NCBI RefSeq assembly: GCF_000195275.1
Contig: NC_015385.1
Coordinates: 1,256,501-1,320,500 of the forward strand
Direction of reading: 5' to 3'
From: Treponema succinifaciens DSM 2489
Lineage (GTDB): Bacteria; Spirochaetota; Spirochaetia; Treponematales; Treponemataceae
Length of the DNA: 64,000 nt
Part shown: in pieces, positions 42,278-51,048 of the stretch
Numbering within the stretch: position 1 is the stretch's first letter
How the letters are laid out: each line of letters opens with the position of its first letter
Notes under the pieces: model-generated
What the model was told of the DNA's origin: nothing
What the model saw: the letters and a program-made list of their open reading frames with translations, nothing else
Databases searched by the model: none
Made by a program: the position numbers and the translations under genes

Positions 42278-42307
42278 TTGACAAATGTTTCATAATGCAA
42301 GTATAAT
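42278..42307 (+). promoter_or_regulatory. Promoter of rpmF-acpP
   Basis: TTGACA (42278-42283) and TATAAT (42302-42307) are 18 bases apart. A second TTGACA at 42310-42315 with TAATAT at 42334-42339 may be an alternative promoter. Confidence 0.65.
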
Positions 42308-42385
42308 TCTTGACAAGAAATAGGAATCTGTAGTAATATCAAAAACCGTTATACAGACGACTAAAAATTATAGCGAGGATATATT

Positions 42386-42574
42386 ATGGCAGTACCTAGA
42401 TCGAAAACTTCAAAAGCTGTAACCAAGAGAAGACGTGGCGTTAATATGCATCTTGACACACCGAATCTTGTAGCATGCGGAAACTGCGGAAACTTGGTTC
42501 TTCCGCACCACGTATGCAAGAAATGCGGTTTCTACAAGGGCCGTCAGGTTCTTACTCCAGAAGTTAATGGCTAA
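42386..42574 (+). CDS. rpmF: Ribosomal protein L32 (bL32)
   Basis: 62 aa. MAVPRSKTSKAVTKRRRGVN is the usual basic start, and CGNCGNLVLPHHVCKKCGFY supplies four Cys for zinc. acpP begins 14 bases later. Confidence 0.96.
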   Translation: MAVPRSKTSKAVTKRRRGVNMHLDTPNLVACGNCGNLVLPHHVCKKCGFYKGRQVLTPEVNG

Positions 42575-42588
42575 ATCAGGAGACTAAA

Positions 42589-42825
42589 ATGGACGAATTG
42601 TTTGTAAAGATTCAGAAGCTTATCGCTGAAAAACTCGGAATTGATGAGTCAAAAGTTACAATGGATGCATCTTTCCGTGGCGACCTTGGAGCAGACAGCC
42701 TTGACACTTATGAGCTTGTTTATGCTATTGAAGAGGAAATGGGTGTTTCTATTCCTGATGACAAGGCTAATGAATTTGAAACTGTAAAAGATGCTTACGA
42801 CTACATCAAGTCTCAGCAGCAGTAA
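42589..42825 (+). CDS. acpP: Acyl carrier protein
   Basis: 78 aa, acidic. LGADSLDTYELVYAIEEEMGVSIPDD contains Ser in the DSL motif that carries the phosphopantetheine arm. It carries acyl chains in fatty-acid synthesis. Placement between rpmF and rnc is common in bacteria, and coaD upstream makes the arm's precursor. Confidence 0.96.
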   Translation: MDELFVKIQKLIAEKLGIDESKVTMDASFRGDLGADSLDTYELVYAIEEEMGVSIPDDKANEFETVKDAYDYIKSQQQ

Positions 42826-42849
42826 TTTCTGATTTTCAGTTTTAGCGAG

Positions 42850-42877
42850 GCACAGTCTGATGGCTGTGCTTTTTTTG
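42850..42877 (+). terminator. Terminator after acpP
   Basis: GCACAG / CTGTGC stem (42850-42855, 42864-42869) followed by a T run. Confidence 0.82.
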
Positions 42878-42978
42878 TTTATTTGCTGTTTGCCAAAATG
42901 TAAAATCGGTGGATTCAAGCCTTTGAATTTGGTTTGTTTTGTTTCGGTGTTTTTTTTTTATTTTGTTCGGATTATAAA

Positions 42979-43725
42979 ATGGGTTTTAAAGGTCTTTTTT
43001 ATCCAGAAAAAAGTTTGACAAGAGAAAGAAAAAAGGAGCTTGATGAATTTTGCAGGCATTTAAAGCTTCATTTTAAAAATTATTCTTTGCTGGATTTGGC
43101 GTTTCATCACAGATCTTATTCAAACGAAAATACTTCCTATAAGAGATATAACAATGAGCGTCTTGAATTTCTTGGGGACAGCGTGCTTGGACTTGCGACT
43201 GCTGCATTTTTGTATAATGATATGTCGCAGAACAAAGAAGGCGATCTTGCAAAAATAAAAGCGAATGTTGTAAGCGAGCAGTCTCTTGCGCCGATTGCTG
43301 TTGAAAAAATGCACATTGACAAATATCTTGTGCTTGGAAAAGGCGAGGAGCTTTCTGGCGGAAGAACAAAAAAGGCTATTCTGGCAGATGCTGTTGAGGC
43401 TGTTATAGGTGCTTTGTATATTGATTCTGGATATGAAAGCGCGGAGAGGCTTGTTCTTGAACTGATTATTCCTGAAATAAGAAAAGTTCAAAGCGATCAC
43501 GGAAGCAAGGATTATAAAACTTTGCTTCAGGAATTTTATCAGAAAAAAACAAATGCTTGTCCTTCTTATTCGCTTGTAAGGACAACTGGTCCGGATCATG
43601 ACAGAATTTTTTATGTCTCTGTAAAGCTCGGAGATGTTGTTTACGGACCTGCTAGCGGAAAAAACAAAAAATCAGCGGAACAGGCGGCAGCTGGAGTTGC
43701 TTGCAAGGCTCTTGGAATTGAATAA
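42979..43725 (+). CDS. rnc: Ribonuclease III
   Basis: 248 aa from the ATG at 42979. The frame opens earlier at 42934 with a hydrophobic stretch that is not part of the family. NERLEFLGDSVLGL is the catalytic signature (Glu/Asp); ILADAVEAVIGALYID holds the second acidic pair. The C-terminal double-stranded-RNA-binding domain spans KDYKTLLQEFYQKK to KKSAEQAAAGVACKAL. It matures rRNA and cuts duplex RNA. It ends six bases from the convergent cca gene. Confidence 0.94.
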   Translation: MGFKGLFYPEKSLTRERKKELDEFCRHLKLHFKNYSLLDLAFHHRSYSNENTSYKRYNNERLEFLGDSVLGLATAAFLYNDMSQNKEGDLAKIKANVVSEQSLAPIAVEKMHIDKYLVLGKGEELSGGRTKKAILADAVEAVIGALYIDSGYESAERLVLELIIPEIRKVQSDHGSKDYKTLLQEFYQKKTNACPSYSLVRTTGPDHDRIFYVSVKLGDVVYGPASGKNKKSAEQAAAGVACKALGIE

Positions 43726-43731
43726 GCTATT

Positions 43732-45135
43732 TTAAACAGAATATTTTTCACTGAATAGTTTTTTTGCAAGTCCGATCAGTTTTTCTTTGTCGTTCATTTC
43801 TGGAGAGTCAGTTACAGTTTCGAAAAGTTCATTTAGAATTTTTCCCATTATTTTTCCGCTTGGAATTCCTTCCGACATTAAATCTTTTCCATTTACTTTT
43901 AAATCTTTCAGGCTTAGAGCGGAATTTTCAGCCATAAGTTTTTCAATTCGTTTTTTCAATTCAACAAGAAGATTCCAGGACGGGCTGTTTTGCTGAAGCG
44001 GAACTCTGTGCATTCCATAAATATCTGCGAGCCGCAAAAGAAAAAGATTGTCAAGATTTTCCGCGCCAACTCTTATTATAAATCTTCGCACCGCCGAATC
44101 TGTCCAGCTGCTTTCATAATGGAACATATGCTCTTTTACAAGGTGGCTTACTTTTCTAATTTCATCGTTTGAAAATTTCAGTGAAGCCATTGATGCCTTT
44201 GCTTTTTCCGCTGAAATCTGCTCATGCCCGTGAAAATGAATTCTTTCTTTTCCATTGACAATCTCAATTGTTTTTGATTCTGGCTTTCCTATGTCGTGAT
44301 AAAAAGCCGCAAGTCGGACTGTGAGGTTTTCTTTTGGGCATCCATCGCAGGCATATAAAATATGATCCGCAACATCAAATTCGTGGAATCCTCTTTCGTC
44401 CTGCTGAAGACAATTTCTGCAAACAGAAAACTGCGGAATAAATATTTTTAGCATTCCTGTCTGCTCCAGCAGTTTTAATCCAACACTAGGTTTTTCTGTC
44501 TTAAGGATTTTACAGAACTCATCACGGAATCTTTCCGTGGAAATGCCTTCAACTTTTTTTAGAATTTTTTCTTGCGAGATTGCGTCAAATGTTTTTTCTT
44601 CAATTTCAAATCCGAGCTGTCCTGAAAATCTTATTGCTCTTACAGGTCGAAGTCCGTCTTCTGAAAACCGTTCGAATGGATCTCCGACTGTCCTGATTAT
44701 TTTTCTTTGAATGTCTTTTTGTCCATCAAATGGATCTGTGATTTTTCCTGTTGAAAGTTCTGCGGCAATCGCATTCATTGTAAAGTCGCGCCGTGAAAGA
44801 TCTTCTTCGATTGTTTCTGCATATTTAACTTTGTCAGGATGCCTTCCGTCTGAATAGTCTGTTTCTGTTCTAAAAGTTGTTGTTTCAAGTTCGAGTCCAA
44901 AAATGTGAATTGTTACAGTTCCGTGCGCAATTCCAGTCGGGACTACATTTCTAAAAATTTTCATTACTTGCTCTGGAGTCGCATTTGTCGCAATGTCGTA
45001 GTCGTGGCAAGTTTTTCCCATTAGCATATCACGGACAGCTCCGCCAACAAGATAAGACTTAAAACCGTTGTCTGAAAAAATTTTGCTGACTTTGATTAGT
45101 TTTTCTGGAATTTTTACACTTTTTGATGAAAACAT
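43732..45135 (-). CDS. cca: CCA tRNA nucleotidyltransferase with HD domain
   Basis: 467 aa from the ATG at 45135; the frame runs further upstream into thiN, which is unlikely to be used. SYLVGGAVRDMLMGKTCHDYDIATNA is the class II polymerase-beta core with the DxD pair. RRDFTMNAIA and DPFDGQKDI follow. FYHDIGKPES is the HD-domain phosphohydrolase. The enzyme adds or repairs CCA, which is needed because no tRNA in this window encodes CCA. Confidence 0.93.
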   Translation of the reverse strand: MFSSKSVKIPEKLIKVSKIFSDNGFKSYLVGGAVRDMLMGKTCHDYDIATNATPEQVMKIFRNVVPTGIAHGTVTIHIFGLELETTTFRTETDYSDGRHPDKVKYAETIEEDLSRRDFTMNAIAAELSTGKITDPFDGQKDIQRKIIRTVGDPFERFSEDGLRPVRAIRFSGQLGFEIEEKTFDAISQEKILKKVEGISTERFRDEFCKILKTEKPSVGLKLLEQTGMLKIFIPQFSVCRNCLQQDERGFHEFDVADHILYACDGCPKENLTVRLAAFYHDIGKPESKTIEIVNGKERIHFHGHEQISAEKAKASMASLKFSNDEIRKVSHLVKEHMFHYESSWTDSAVRRFIIRVGAENLDNLFLLRLADIYGMHRVPLQQNSPSWNLLVELKKRIEKLMAENSALSLKDLKVNGKDLMSEGIPSGKIMGKILNELFETVTDSPEMNDKEKLIGLAKKLFSEKYSV

Positions 45136-45175
45136 GGTAACATACAATATCAAATTTTGAACGGAATTTCTATCT

Positions 45176-45862
45176 ATGAATATTTTTATTTTTACCGGTG
45201 GAGAAGCTCCGTCTCCAGAAACAGCAAAGCCTTTTTTTGAAAAATGCAAGCCTGACTACGTTATTGCCGCTGATTCTGGACTTGAAACTTTGGATTTATA
45301 TGCGGAAGCTTTTGGTGAGGATTTTGCACCTAATCTGATTCTTGGCGACATGGACAGTTTGAAAAATTTGTCTTTGCTTGAGAAATATAAAAATGCAAAA
45401 CGTGAACTTTTTCCGAGCGACAAGGATTTTACCGACACGGAACTTGCGCTTTCTACTGCAAGGGAAATTGGCAAAACTGCGTCGGTTGTTCTTGTGGGCG
45501 GAAATGGCGGCTGCCTGGATCATCTTATTTCAATTTACGATTCTTTTTCCGAAGATTTTCATGCTGATGTTTGGCTTTGTGTAAATCAGGCTGTTTATTT
45601 TCTTGCTGAAAAAAAATCGGCGGAAGTTTTTAATTTGCAGCTTGAAGACAGAATTTCAGTTTCGCGCCTTACAGATAATTTTGACAATTCCTTTGTTGAG
45701 GCGGAAGGATTTGAGTGGAACTGTTTTAGAAAAAAAGGAATGGCAAGTGTTTCAAATAGAATTTCCAAAGAAAATTTTTTGCATAAAAATCCGGCTAAAC
45801 TTTTTGCAAAAAAAGGATCTTTTTTGATTTTTGCTCCGTACCATTGCGAGGTAAAAATTTAA
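45176..45862 (+). CDS. thiN: Thiamine pyrophosphokinase
   Basis: 228 aa. VIAADSGLETLDLY, LILGDMDSL and FPSDKDFTDTELALSTAREIG are the catalytic motifs binding Mg-ATP and thiamine. It makes thiamine diphosphate. It is divergent from cca with only 40 bases between starts, and its end overlaps the convergent membrane-protein gene by four bases. Confidence 0.92.
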   Translation: MNIFIFTGGEAPSPETAKPFFEKCKPDYVIAADSGLETLDLYAEAFGEDFAPNLILGDMDSLKNLSLLEKYKNAKRELFPSDKDFTDTELALSTAREIGKTASVVLVGGNGGCLDHLISIYDSFSEDFHADVWLCVNQAVYFLAEKKSAEVFNLQLEDRISVSRLTDNFDNSFVEAEGFEWNCFRKKGMASVSNRISKENFLHKNPAKLFAKKGSFLIFAPYHCEVKI

Positions 45863-46215
45863 ATTCCTTTTGCAATAATTGAAATTGTTCTTGCAAGAAA
45901 AAAAATTCCCGCGGAAAAAACACACGAAAGTATATATACAAAAAAATAAATCCAGTATGATTTTCTTTTCGATATAAAAAAAAGAATAATGCTTTGAAGA
46001 ATTCCGGCTGCGGAAAAAACAAAAAGTCCTAAAATTGTTGCTGAGCATGAAGTCAAAACAAAGTTCAATGTGCTGTCAAGAAAATCTTGATAAGAGCCGC
46101 TCACATAAAGAACTATAAGAAAAGTGGATAACAGAAATAAAAAAAGGGAAGTGCGCCCTGTAAGTTTAAAGAGAAAAGAACGGTTGATTTTTTTTAGTCT
46201 ATCCAAGGAATCCAT
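45859..46215 (-). CDS. Small three-pass membrane protein
   Basis: 118 aa from the ATG at 46215; a TTG at 46248 is an alternative. Three helices are visible: SLFLFLLSTFLIVLYVSG, FVLTSCSATILGLFVFSAAGIL and YFFVYILSCVFSAGIFFLA. I do not recognise a family. It is divergent from the band-7-like gene and 77 bases away from it. Confidence 0.6.
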   Translation of the reverse strand: MDSLDRLKKINRSFLFKLTGRTSLFLFLLSTFLIVLYVSGSYQDFLDSTLNFVLTSCSATILGLFVFSAAGILQSIILFFISKRKSYWIYFFVYILSCVFSAGIFFLARTISIIAKGI

Positions 46216-46291
46216 TTTCTGTGAATTTGCTTTAAAATATTTATACAAAACAGTATAATAAAAACTGCATAATTTATCGAGTGGGGCAAAA

Positions 46292-47122
46292 ATGAAAGTA
46301 AAGAAGTTTTTTGCTAATTTTATAGTTTTGCTGATTTTTTCAGCGGTAGTTTTTTTTATTGGATGGATTCAATTTTATGTGCGCCCTGGAACTTGCGCTA
46401 TAATGAAATCTAAAACAGGTGGATTGTATCATTCTGCGGTTGTTCCTGGAGTTTTTACCTGGAGATGGGAGCGGCTTCTTCCAACAAATGTTTCGCTGGA
46501 AATTTTCGACCTTTCAGTTTACAAGGCGACTCAGTCTGTTTCAGGAGAACTTCCGAGCGCATCTTTTTATAGTTCCCGCTTTTCTGATAAAAAAGTTGAC
46601 TTTTCATATGATGTTGAAATTTCAGTTTCTATGAGCCTTTCTCCTGAAGGAATTTACAAGCTGGTTTCTGAAAATAAAATAACTTCAAATAATGATTTAA
46701 AAGGATTTTACGATGCGAAGGCAAAACTTGCGGCTTCTCTTGTAGCTGAATATCTTGTTTCATCTTCACTCTTAGTAAAACCTTCCGCTTTAAGCCAAAA
46801 AGAAATTCAAGAAGTAATTGAAAAAAAAGCTTCAGAGTTTGATGGAATTTTTATTTCGTCAGTTGAACTTCTTGATTCAAAAATTCCAGATGTTGAGCTT
46901 TACAACCTTGCAAAGGCAAACTATGCGTCTTATCTTGAGCTTTTGAATTCAAAAATGGCGCAAAAGGCTGAGTCTCAGGCGGAATTTTTTGTTGAGCAGG
47001 ACAGAACTTTGGCACAGCTTGAAAAACTTGGTTCAATGCTTCAGAAATTTCCGCAGCTTGAGGAAATGTTTAAAACTGGAGATGCCGCACAAATTATAAA
47101 TGCTGTAAAATCAATGCGCTGA
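46292..47122 (+). CDS. Membrane-anchored SPFH/band-7-like protein
   Basis: 276 aa with one N-terminal membrane helix (FIVLLIFSAVVFFIGWIQFYV). The next segment, RPGTCAIMKSKTGGLYHSAVVPGVFTWRWERLLPTN, is the start of a band-7/SPFH domain as in flotillin- or HflK-like proteins. The C-terminal third is helical (AKANYASYLELLNSKMAQKAESQAEFFVEQDRT), suited to oligomer rings. Function is unknown. Chorismate mutase follows after 16 bases. Confidence 0.68.
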   Translation: MKVKKFFANFIVLLIFSAVVFFIGWIQFYVRPGTCAIMKSKTGGLYHSAVVPGVFTWRWERLLPTNVSLEIFDLSVYKATQSVSGELPSASFYSSRFSDKKVDFSYDVEISVSMSLSPEGIYKLVSENKITSNNDLKGFYDAKAKLAASLVAEYLVSSSLLVKPSALSQKEIQEVIEKKASEFDGIFISSVELLDSKIPDVELYNLAKANYASYLELLNSKMAQKAESQAEFFVEQDRTLAQLEKLGSMLQKFPQLEEMFKTGDAAQIINAVKSMR

Positions 47123-47138
47123 AATTTTGAGGATAAAA

Positions 47139-47519
47139 ATGGAAAAAAGAATTTTTGGAATTCGCGGAGCTGTTTGCGCTGAAAATACTCCAGAGTCAAT
47201 AAAAGAAAATGTCGGTGAAATGTGCAGATTGATTTTTAAAGAAAATAATTTGCAGCCTTATGATATTGTTTCTGTTCATTTTACGATGACGCAGGATTTG
47301 CACTGCATGAATGCCGCCGCTGCGCTTAGAAAATGCGATGTTGGAATCGACACATCTTTGCTTGCGCTTTTTGTTTCTCAGGAAGCTTCTATAGACGGAA
47401 TGTTGCCTCATGTTGTAAGAGCTCTTGTTACAGCATATCTTCCTGCTGGAAAAAATCCTGTCCACGTTTACATTAATGGCGCGGAAAAACTTCGGCCTGA
47501 TTTTTCAAAGGGAAAATAA
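47139..47519 (+). CDS. aroH: Chorismate mutase, AroH class
   Basis: 126 aa from the ATG at 47139 with GAGG just before. FGIRGAVCAENTPESIKENVGEM is the AroH start; IVSVHFTMTQDL and NPVHVYINGAEKLRPDF hold active-site Arg/Glu/Tyr positions. It converts chorismate to prephenate for Phe/Tyr. It is unusual beside glgA, whose TTG start follows one base after the stop. Confidence 0.9.
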   Translation: MEKRIFGIRGAVCAENTPESIKENVGEMCRLIFKENNLQPYDIVSVHFTMTQDLHCMNAAAALRKCDVGIDTSLLALFVSQEASIDGMLPHVVRALVTAYLPAGKNPVHVYINGAEKLRPDFSKGK

Positions 47520-47520
47520 A

Positions 47521-49098
47521 TTGAACATTTGGCTAGTTTCAAGAGAATATGCAGGAATTGCGGAGGCGGGCGGTGTAAAAAATGTTGCCTGTTCTTTGGC
47601 TGAAAGTCTTTTGCATTTAGGACACAAAATTTGTGTTTTTATTCCGCTTTATGGATGCACGGATTTATCCCATGTTAACAATTTTTCTGAAATTTGGCGG
47701 GATTCTGTTTCTTTTGACATAAACGGAACTTCTGCTAAAGTTTCTTTCTCGCGCGGAATTTTTAATGGCGTTCAAATAATTTTTATCCGGCATAATTCTT
47801 TCTCTGAAAAAAAAGCGGTTTACACTTATAGTTTTGATGAGCAAAAGCAAAATCCTGAACATCGGCAAGGGGAAGGGCATATTGATAAAGATTTTCTGAA
47901 TATGCTTTTTCAGAAAGCTGTTGTGTGCTATTCAAAAAACTGTCTTAATGATGAAATTCCAGATATTGTGCATTGCCAAGACGCTCCTGCTGCAATGATT
48001 CCAGTTTTTGCACGTTTTATGCCTGCTGTGAGCGGATTCTTTTCAAAGACGAAATTTGTTGTGACAATTCACAATGCCGGTCCCGGGTATCATCACGAAT
48101 TTAAAAATATTGAAGAAGCTGAGCGTTTTTCAGGTCTTCCAAAGAAAATTCTTGAAAAAGGAAAAAACGGTTTGTGCATAGAGCCTTTTCTTTTAGCTTC
48201 GGAAAATGCCTGCATTACTACGGTTTCAACAGAATATGCGGAAGAAATTATTTCGGGCAAAACTGATACCGCAGGGCTTTCGGAAGGATTTAAGAAAAAA
48301 GGAATTGAGTTGATTGGCATTACAAACGGAATTGATTTTTCAAAGTATGAGCCTTCTGACAAAAAAAAATCGCTTCTTCCTTTTGAATTTAATCCTTTGA
48401 AAAATGATTTGGAAGGAAAATATAAATGCCGCGATTTCTTTTTAGAAAATTTCGCTTCAAATAAAAGCCTTGATTCTAAAAATTTTGCTGATGGAACTTT
48501 GCAGTTTGGATTTTTGGATTCCACTGAAAAAAAATCTGATTTTGCTTATATTGCTTATCATGGGCGGGTTGTCCATCAGAAGGGAATTGAAGTTATGCTT
48601 GATTCCGCTGAAAAAATGTTTGAGTCAAATTTGCCTGTGAGATTTATTTTTGCAGGTCAAGGTTCTGTTGAGCTTGAAAATTCTTTGATTGCTTTTTCTG
48701 AAAAATGGCGAGGAAAATGCGTCTACATAAAAGGATACAATAAATCAATTGCCAGGCTTGCAGTTGCTGCTGTTGATTTTTCATTGCATCCAAGCTATTT
48801 TGAGCCGTGCGGACTTGAAGATTTTATCGCGCAGACATTTGGAACTTTACCTGTTGCCCATGCGACTGGCGGACTTTGCAAAATTGTGGATGATGAAACT
48901 GGCTGGCTTTATTCCCCAAATAATTCCGAAGCTTTGCAAACCGAACTTACATCTTTAGTGAATATAATGCGTTATGCCGGCCGCGATATTTTCAAAGGCA
49001 TGATTTCTTACGCTTCAAGATATATTCATGAAAAATATTCATGGAATAAAGTTGCGCTGATTTATGAAGAGCTTTATAAAAAACTTTTTGCCTGCTGA
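47521..49098 (+). CDS. glgA: Glycogen (starch) synthase-like glycosyltransferase
   Basis: 525 aa from the TTG at 47521 (AAAGGGAAAATAAATTG); the frame opens earlier within aroH. IWLVSREYAGIAEAGGVKNVACSLAESLLHLGH is the N-terminal ADP-glucose site (KxGG-like AEAGG). The C-terminal GT-B half has AYHGRVVHQKGIEVMLDSAEKM and LHPSYFEPCGLEDFIAQTFGTLPVAHATGGL (catalytic Glu). It elongates alpha-1,4-glucan stores. Some spirochaete homologues are divergent, so the substrate is probable rather than certain. Confidence 0.85.
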   Translation: MNIWLVSREYAGIAEAGGVKNVACSLAESLLHLGHKICVFIPLYGCTDLSHVNNFSEIWRDSVSFDINGTSAKVSFSRGIFNGVQIIFIRHNSFSEKKAVYTYSFDEQKQNPEHRQGEGHIDKDFLNMLFQKAVVCYSKNCLNDEIPDIVHCQDAPAAMIPVFARFMPAVSGFFSKTKFVVTIHNAGPGYHHEFKNIEEAERFSGLPKKILEKGKNGLCIEPFLLASENACITTVSTEYAEEIISGKTDTAGLSEGFKKKGIELIGITNGIDFSKYEPSDKKKSLLPFEFNPLKNDLEGKYKCRDFFLENFASNKSLDSKNFADGTLQFGFLDSTEKKSDFAYIAYHGRVVHQKGIEVMLDSAEKMFESNLPVRFIFAGQGSVELENSLIAFSEKWRGKCVYIKGYNKSIARLAVAAVDFSLHPSYFEPCGLEDFIAQTFGTLPVAHATGGLCKIVDDETGWLYSPNNSEALQTELTSLVNIMRYAGRDIFKGMISYASRYIHEKYSWNKVALIYEELYKKLFAC

Positions 49099-49126
49099 AA
49101 TTTATTCTTAAAAGAAAAATAGAAAT

Positions 49127-49168
49127 GCCTGACTAAAAAATATAAATTTTCTGGTCAGGCGTTTTTTT
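49127..49168 (+). terminator. Terminator after glgA
   Basis: GCCTGAC (49127-49133) pairs with GTCAGGC (49154-49160) and is followed by seven T; it may also serve the convergent P83/100 gene. Confidence 0.85.
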
Positions 49169-49175
49169 GTTAATT

Positions 49176-50879
49176 TTACTGTTCTATAACTGACAAGTCA
49201 GAAATTGAAAGAAGCACTGGAGTGTTATTTGAATTTGTAACAACGATTCCTTTTCCAGTAATTGTAATCGGAGTGCTTTCTGAAATGTTTACAGTGCTTT
49301 TCTGAATCAAGTTGATGGATTTATCATAGCGACCAAGAACCCATCCAGATTTGTCTTGAATTACACAGTAGAAATTGCTTCCATTGTTTACAAGAACTGA
49401 ATGCTCTGAAACATTTTCTTCTGATTCTTTTTGAATCTCCATTTTGAATGCGTCAATCAGGCAAAGCTTTATGGCGCCTTTTCCTGAATTCTCACCGCAA
49501 ATAGCCATGTAGAATGTTGAGTCTCCGGAAGTTTTCGGGAACGATGCGCCAGTCGCAACTCCGACAACTGCATCTTGAACTGCGATTATTGTTCTTCCGC
49601 GGATAACTTTTACAGGAGATTCTTTTACGACTTTTCCAGTTTTTGAGTTTACTTTTACAAGCGTGCTTAAATAGTTTGCTTCTTTTACAACTTTTAGGCC
49701 GATTACAGTGCCGTCTTCAAGCTGCTTAAGTTCAGCTTCAAGAATTTCCTGCTGATCTTTTGCAATTTCCATTCTTTCATTTTGAGCTTCGTCAAGCTTC
49801 TTGTCGGCTTTCTGCTGCTGCTCTTCAGCCTTTTTTGCAGATTCATCGGCTTTCTGTTTTTGCTGCTGAGTTTTCTGCTGCTCCTGTTCGGCGTTTGATT
49901 TTGCCTGGTCAGCTTCTTTTTGAGCATTTTCTGCTTTTTGCTCAGCTTGTTTTGCGTCAGCCTGCTTTGCTTTGTTCTGTGGATCTGCGGCGGCTTCTTT
50001 CTGGGCGTTTTCAGCGGTTTTTTTTGCTTTGTCCGCTTCGTTTTGCTTTGCCTGCGCTGTTTTTTCAGCTTGAGCCTGATTTTTTTTCTGCTCGTCTAAA
50101 GCCTGCTTGTCTTGTGCCGCTTCTTTTGCTGCTTCCTGAGCCTTTGTTTCTGCGTTTTCAGCTTCGCGTTCTTTTATGTCAACCATGTTTTTGCGCTCGT
50201 CAACGCCTTTGTCATCATCTTCCTTCATGGATTCAACAACTTTTTTGTCGCTGATAACAGAAGTGTCTACAGAAGAAAGTCCGCCTTCTACATATTCTCC
50301 AAGCGGAATTACAATCTGCGAATTTCCTGCCCAGTCGCTCCATTTTATTGAAAGACCGCACTTTTTTTCAGTAAGATTGCTGATTACAATGTTTTTGTAT
50401 TTTGACTTGAATGTGTTGAGCTGATTTCTATAAACTGCGTTGTATACAGTAACGAACGTTGCGACTGTTGAAGCATCCTGCTGTGAATATCCGTAAGCCG
50501 CGCTCAGATAAGATGCAATGATTCTTCGCAAGTTTCTGATGTGGTCAACTGTTGCATTTGGATTTATAATGATAATATCTGCGTCAAGTTTTCCTTGCTC
50601 GGAAGAATCGACTGCATGAATGACTGTATATTTTCCGTTTGCGCCGAATGTTCCGCTTGACTGAGTTCCTGCGTTTTTAAGCTGATTTCCAAGTCCTGCT
50701 CCGATTGAATTTATAGCGGCCGCTGTTTCAATTACAGAATGAGGACCTTCGTAGTTTTCAAATACGATTGTGCTTGCGTCTCCTGCGCTTCTAAGTTCCC
50801 TTTCGTTTACATTTTGTGCAGAAACGAAAAATACTGAGCCTGCCGCAAAAATCAGCGAGGCTAAAAACTTTCTGTTCAT
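49176..50879 (-). CDS. P83/100-family spirochaete protein
   Basis: 567 aa with a signal peptide (KFLASLIFAAGSVFFVSA). Residues 22-215 (RELRSAGDASTIVFENYEGPHSVIETAAAINSIG, DADIIIINPNATVDHIRNLRR) match the N-terminal domain of Borrelia P83/100 and its treponemal homologue. Residues about 225-390 are a long Ala/Lys/Gln/Glu coiled coil with repeating AEKTAQAKQNEADKAKK-like units. Residues 395-567 are beta-rich. The protein is envelope-associated and antigenic in other spirochaetes. Its cellular job is unknown. GGAGG precedes the ATG. Confidence 0.85.
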   Translation of the reverse strand: MNRKFLASLIFAAGSVFFVSAQNVNERELRSAGDASTIVFENYEGPHSVIETAAAINSIGAGLGNQLKNAGTQSSGTFGANGKYTVIHAVDSSEQGKLDADIIIINPNATVDHIRNLRRIIASYLSAAYGYSQQDASTVATFVTVYNAVYRNQLNTFKSKYKNIVISNLTEKKCGLSIKWSDWAGNSQIVIPLGEYVEGGLSSVDTSVISDKKVVESMKEDDDKGVDERKNMVDIKEREAENAETKAQEAAKEAAQDKQALDEQKKNQAQAEKTAQAKQNEADKAKKTAENAQKEAAADPQNKAKQADAKQAEQKAENAQKEADQAKSNAEQEQQKTQQQKQKADESAKKAEEQQQKADKKLDEAQNERMEIAKDQQEILEAELKQLEDGTVIGLKVVKEANYLSTLVKVNSKTGKVVKESPVKVIRGRTIIAVQDAVVGVATGASFPKTSGDSTFYMAICGENSGKGAIKLCLIDAFKMEIQKESEENVSEHSVLVNNGSNFYCVIQDKSGWVLGRYDKSINLIQKSTVNISESTPITITGKGIVVTNSNNTPVLLSISDLSVIEQ

Positions 50880-50937
50880 ATTTCCTCCAGACTAGAATAT
50901 TTTATCATGGTTTCTGAAAAAATTCTACGAAAATACG

Positions 50938-50946
50938 TTTAAAGTT
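50938..50946. repeat. 9-bp target duplication, left of MITE copy C
   Basis: TTTAAAGTT, repeated exactly at 51040-51048. Confidence 0.85.
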
Positions 50947-51039
50947 CAGGGCAAATGCATTATTGCGCGATTTTGAACCAGGAAACCGTGACTGGGAGCC
51001 AGTTTTATGCTGAATACATTTATAATGCGTTTGCCCTTG
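50947..51039. mobile_element. MITE-like element, short copy C
   Basis: 93 bp. It begins CAGGGCAAATGCATTATTGC and ends TTTATAATGCGTTTGCCCTTG-like (ATAATGCGTTTGCCCTTG). Its interior is the reverse complement of the left arm of copy A, so the right arm has been lost. The 9-bp duplication TTTAAAGTT flanks it exactly. It lies against the stop codon of the beta-propeller gene. Confidence 0.85.
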
Positions 51040-51048
51040 TTTAAAGTT
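51040..51048. repeat. 9-bp target duplication, right of MITE copy C
   Basis: TTTAAAGTT; its last two bases are part of the TAA stop codon of the beta-propeller gene on the minus strand. Confidence 0.85.

Noticed and set aside
42934-42978. Hydrophobic N-terminal extension of RNase III
   Set aside because: RNase III has no such segment and no ribosome site precedes 42934; it overlaps the poly-T leader region.
45136-45249. N-terminal extension of cca
   Set aside because: It overlaps the start of the divergent thiN gene, and family homology begins after 45135.
49760-50254. Plus-strand open frame opposite the P83/100 coiled coil
   Set aside because: It is a shadow of a repetitive Ala/Gln/Lys coding region; the product is a Leu/Phe-rich artefact with no ribosome site.
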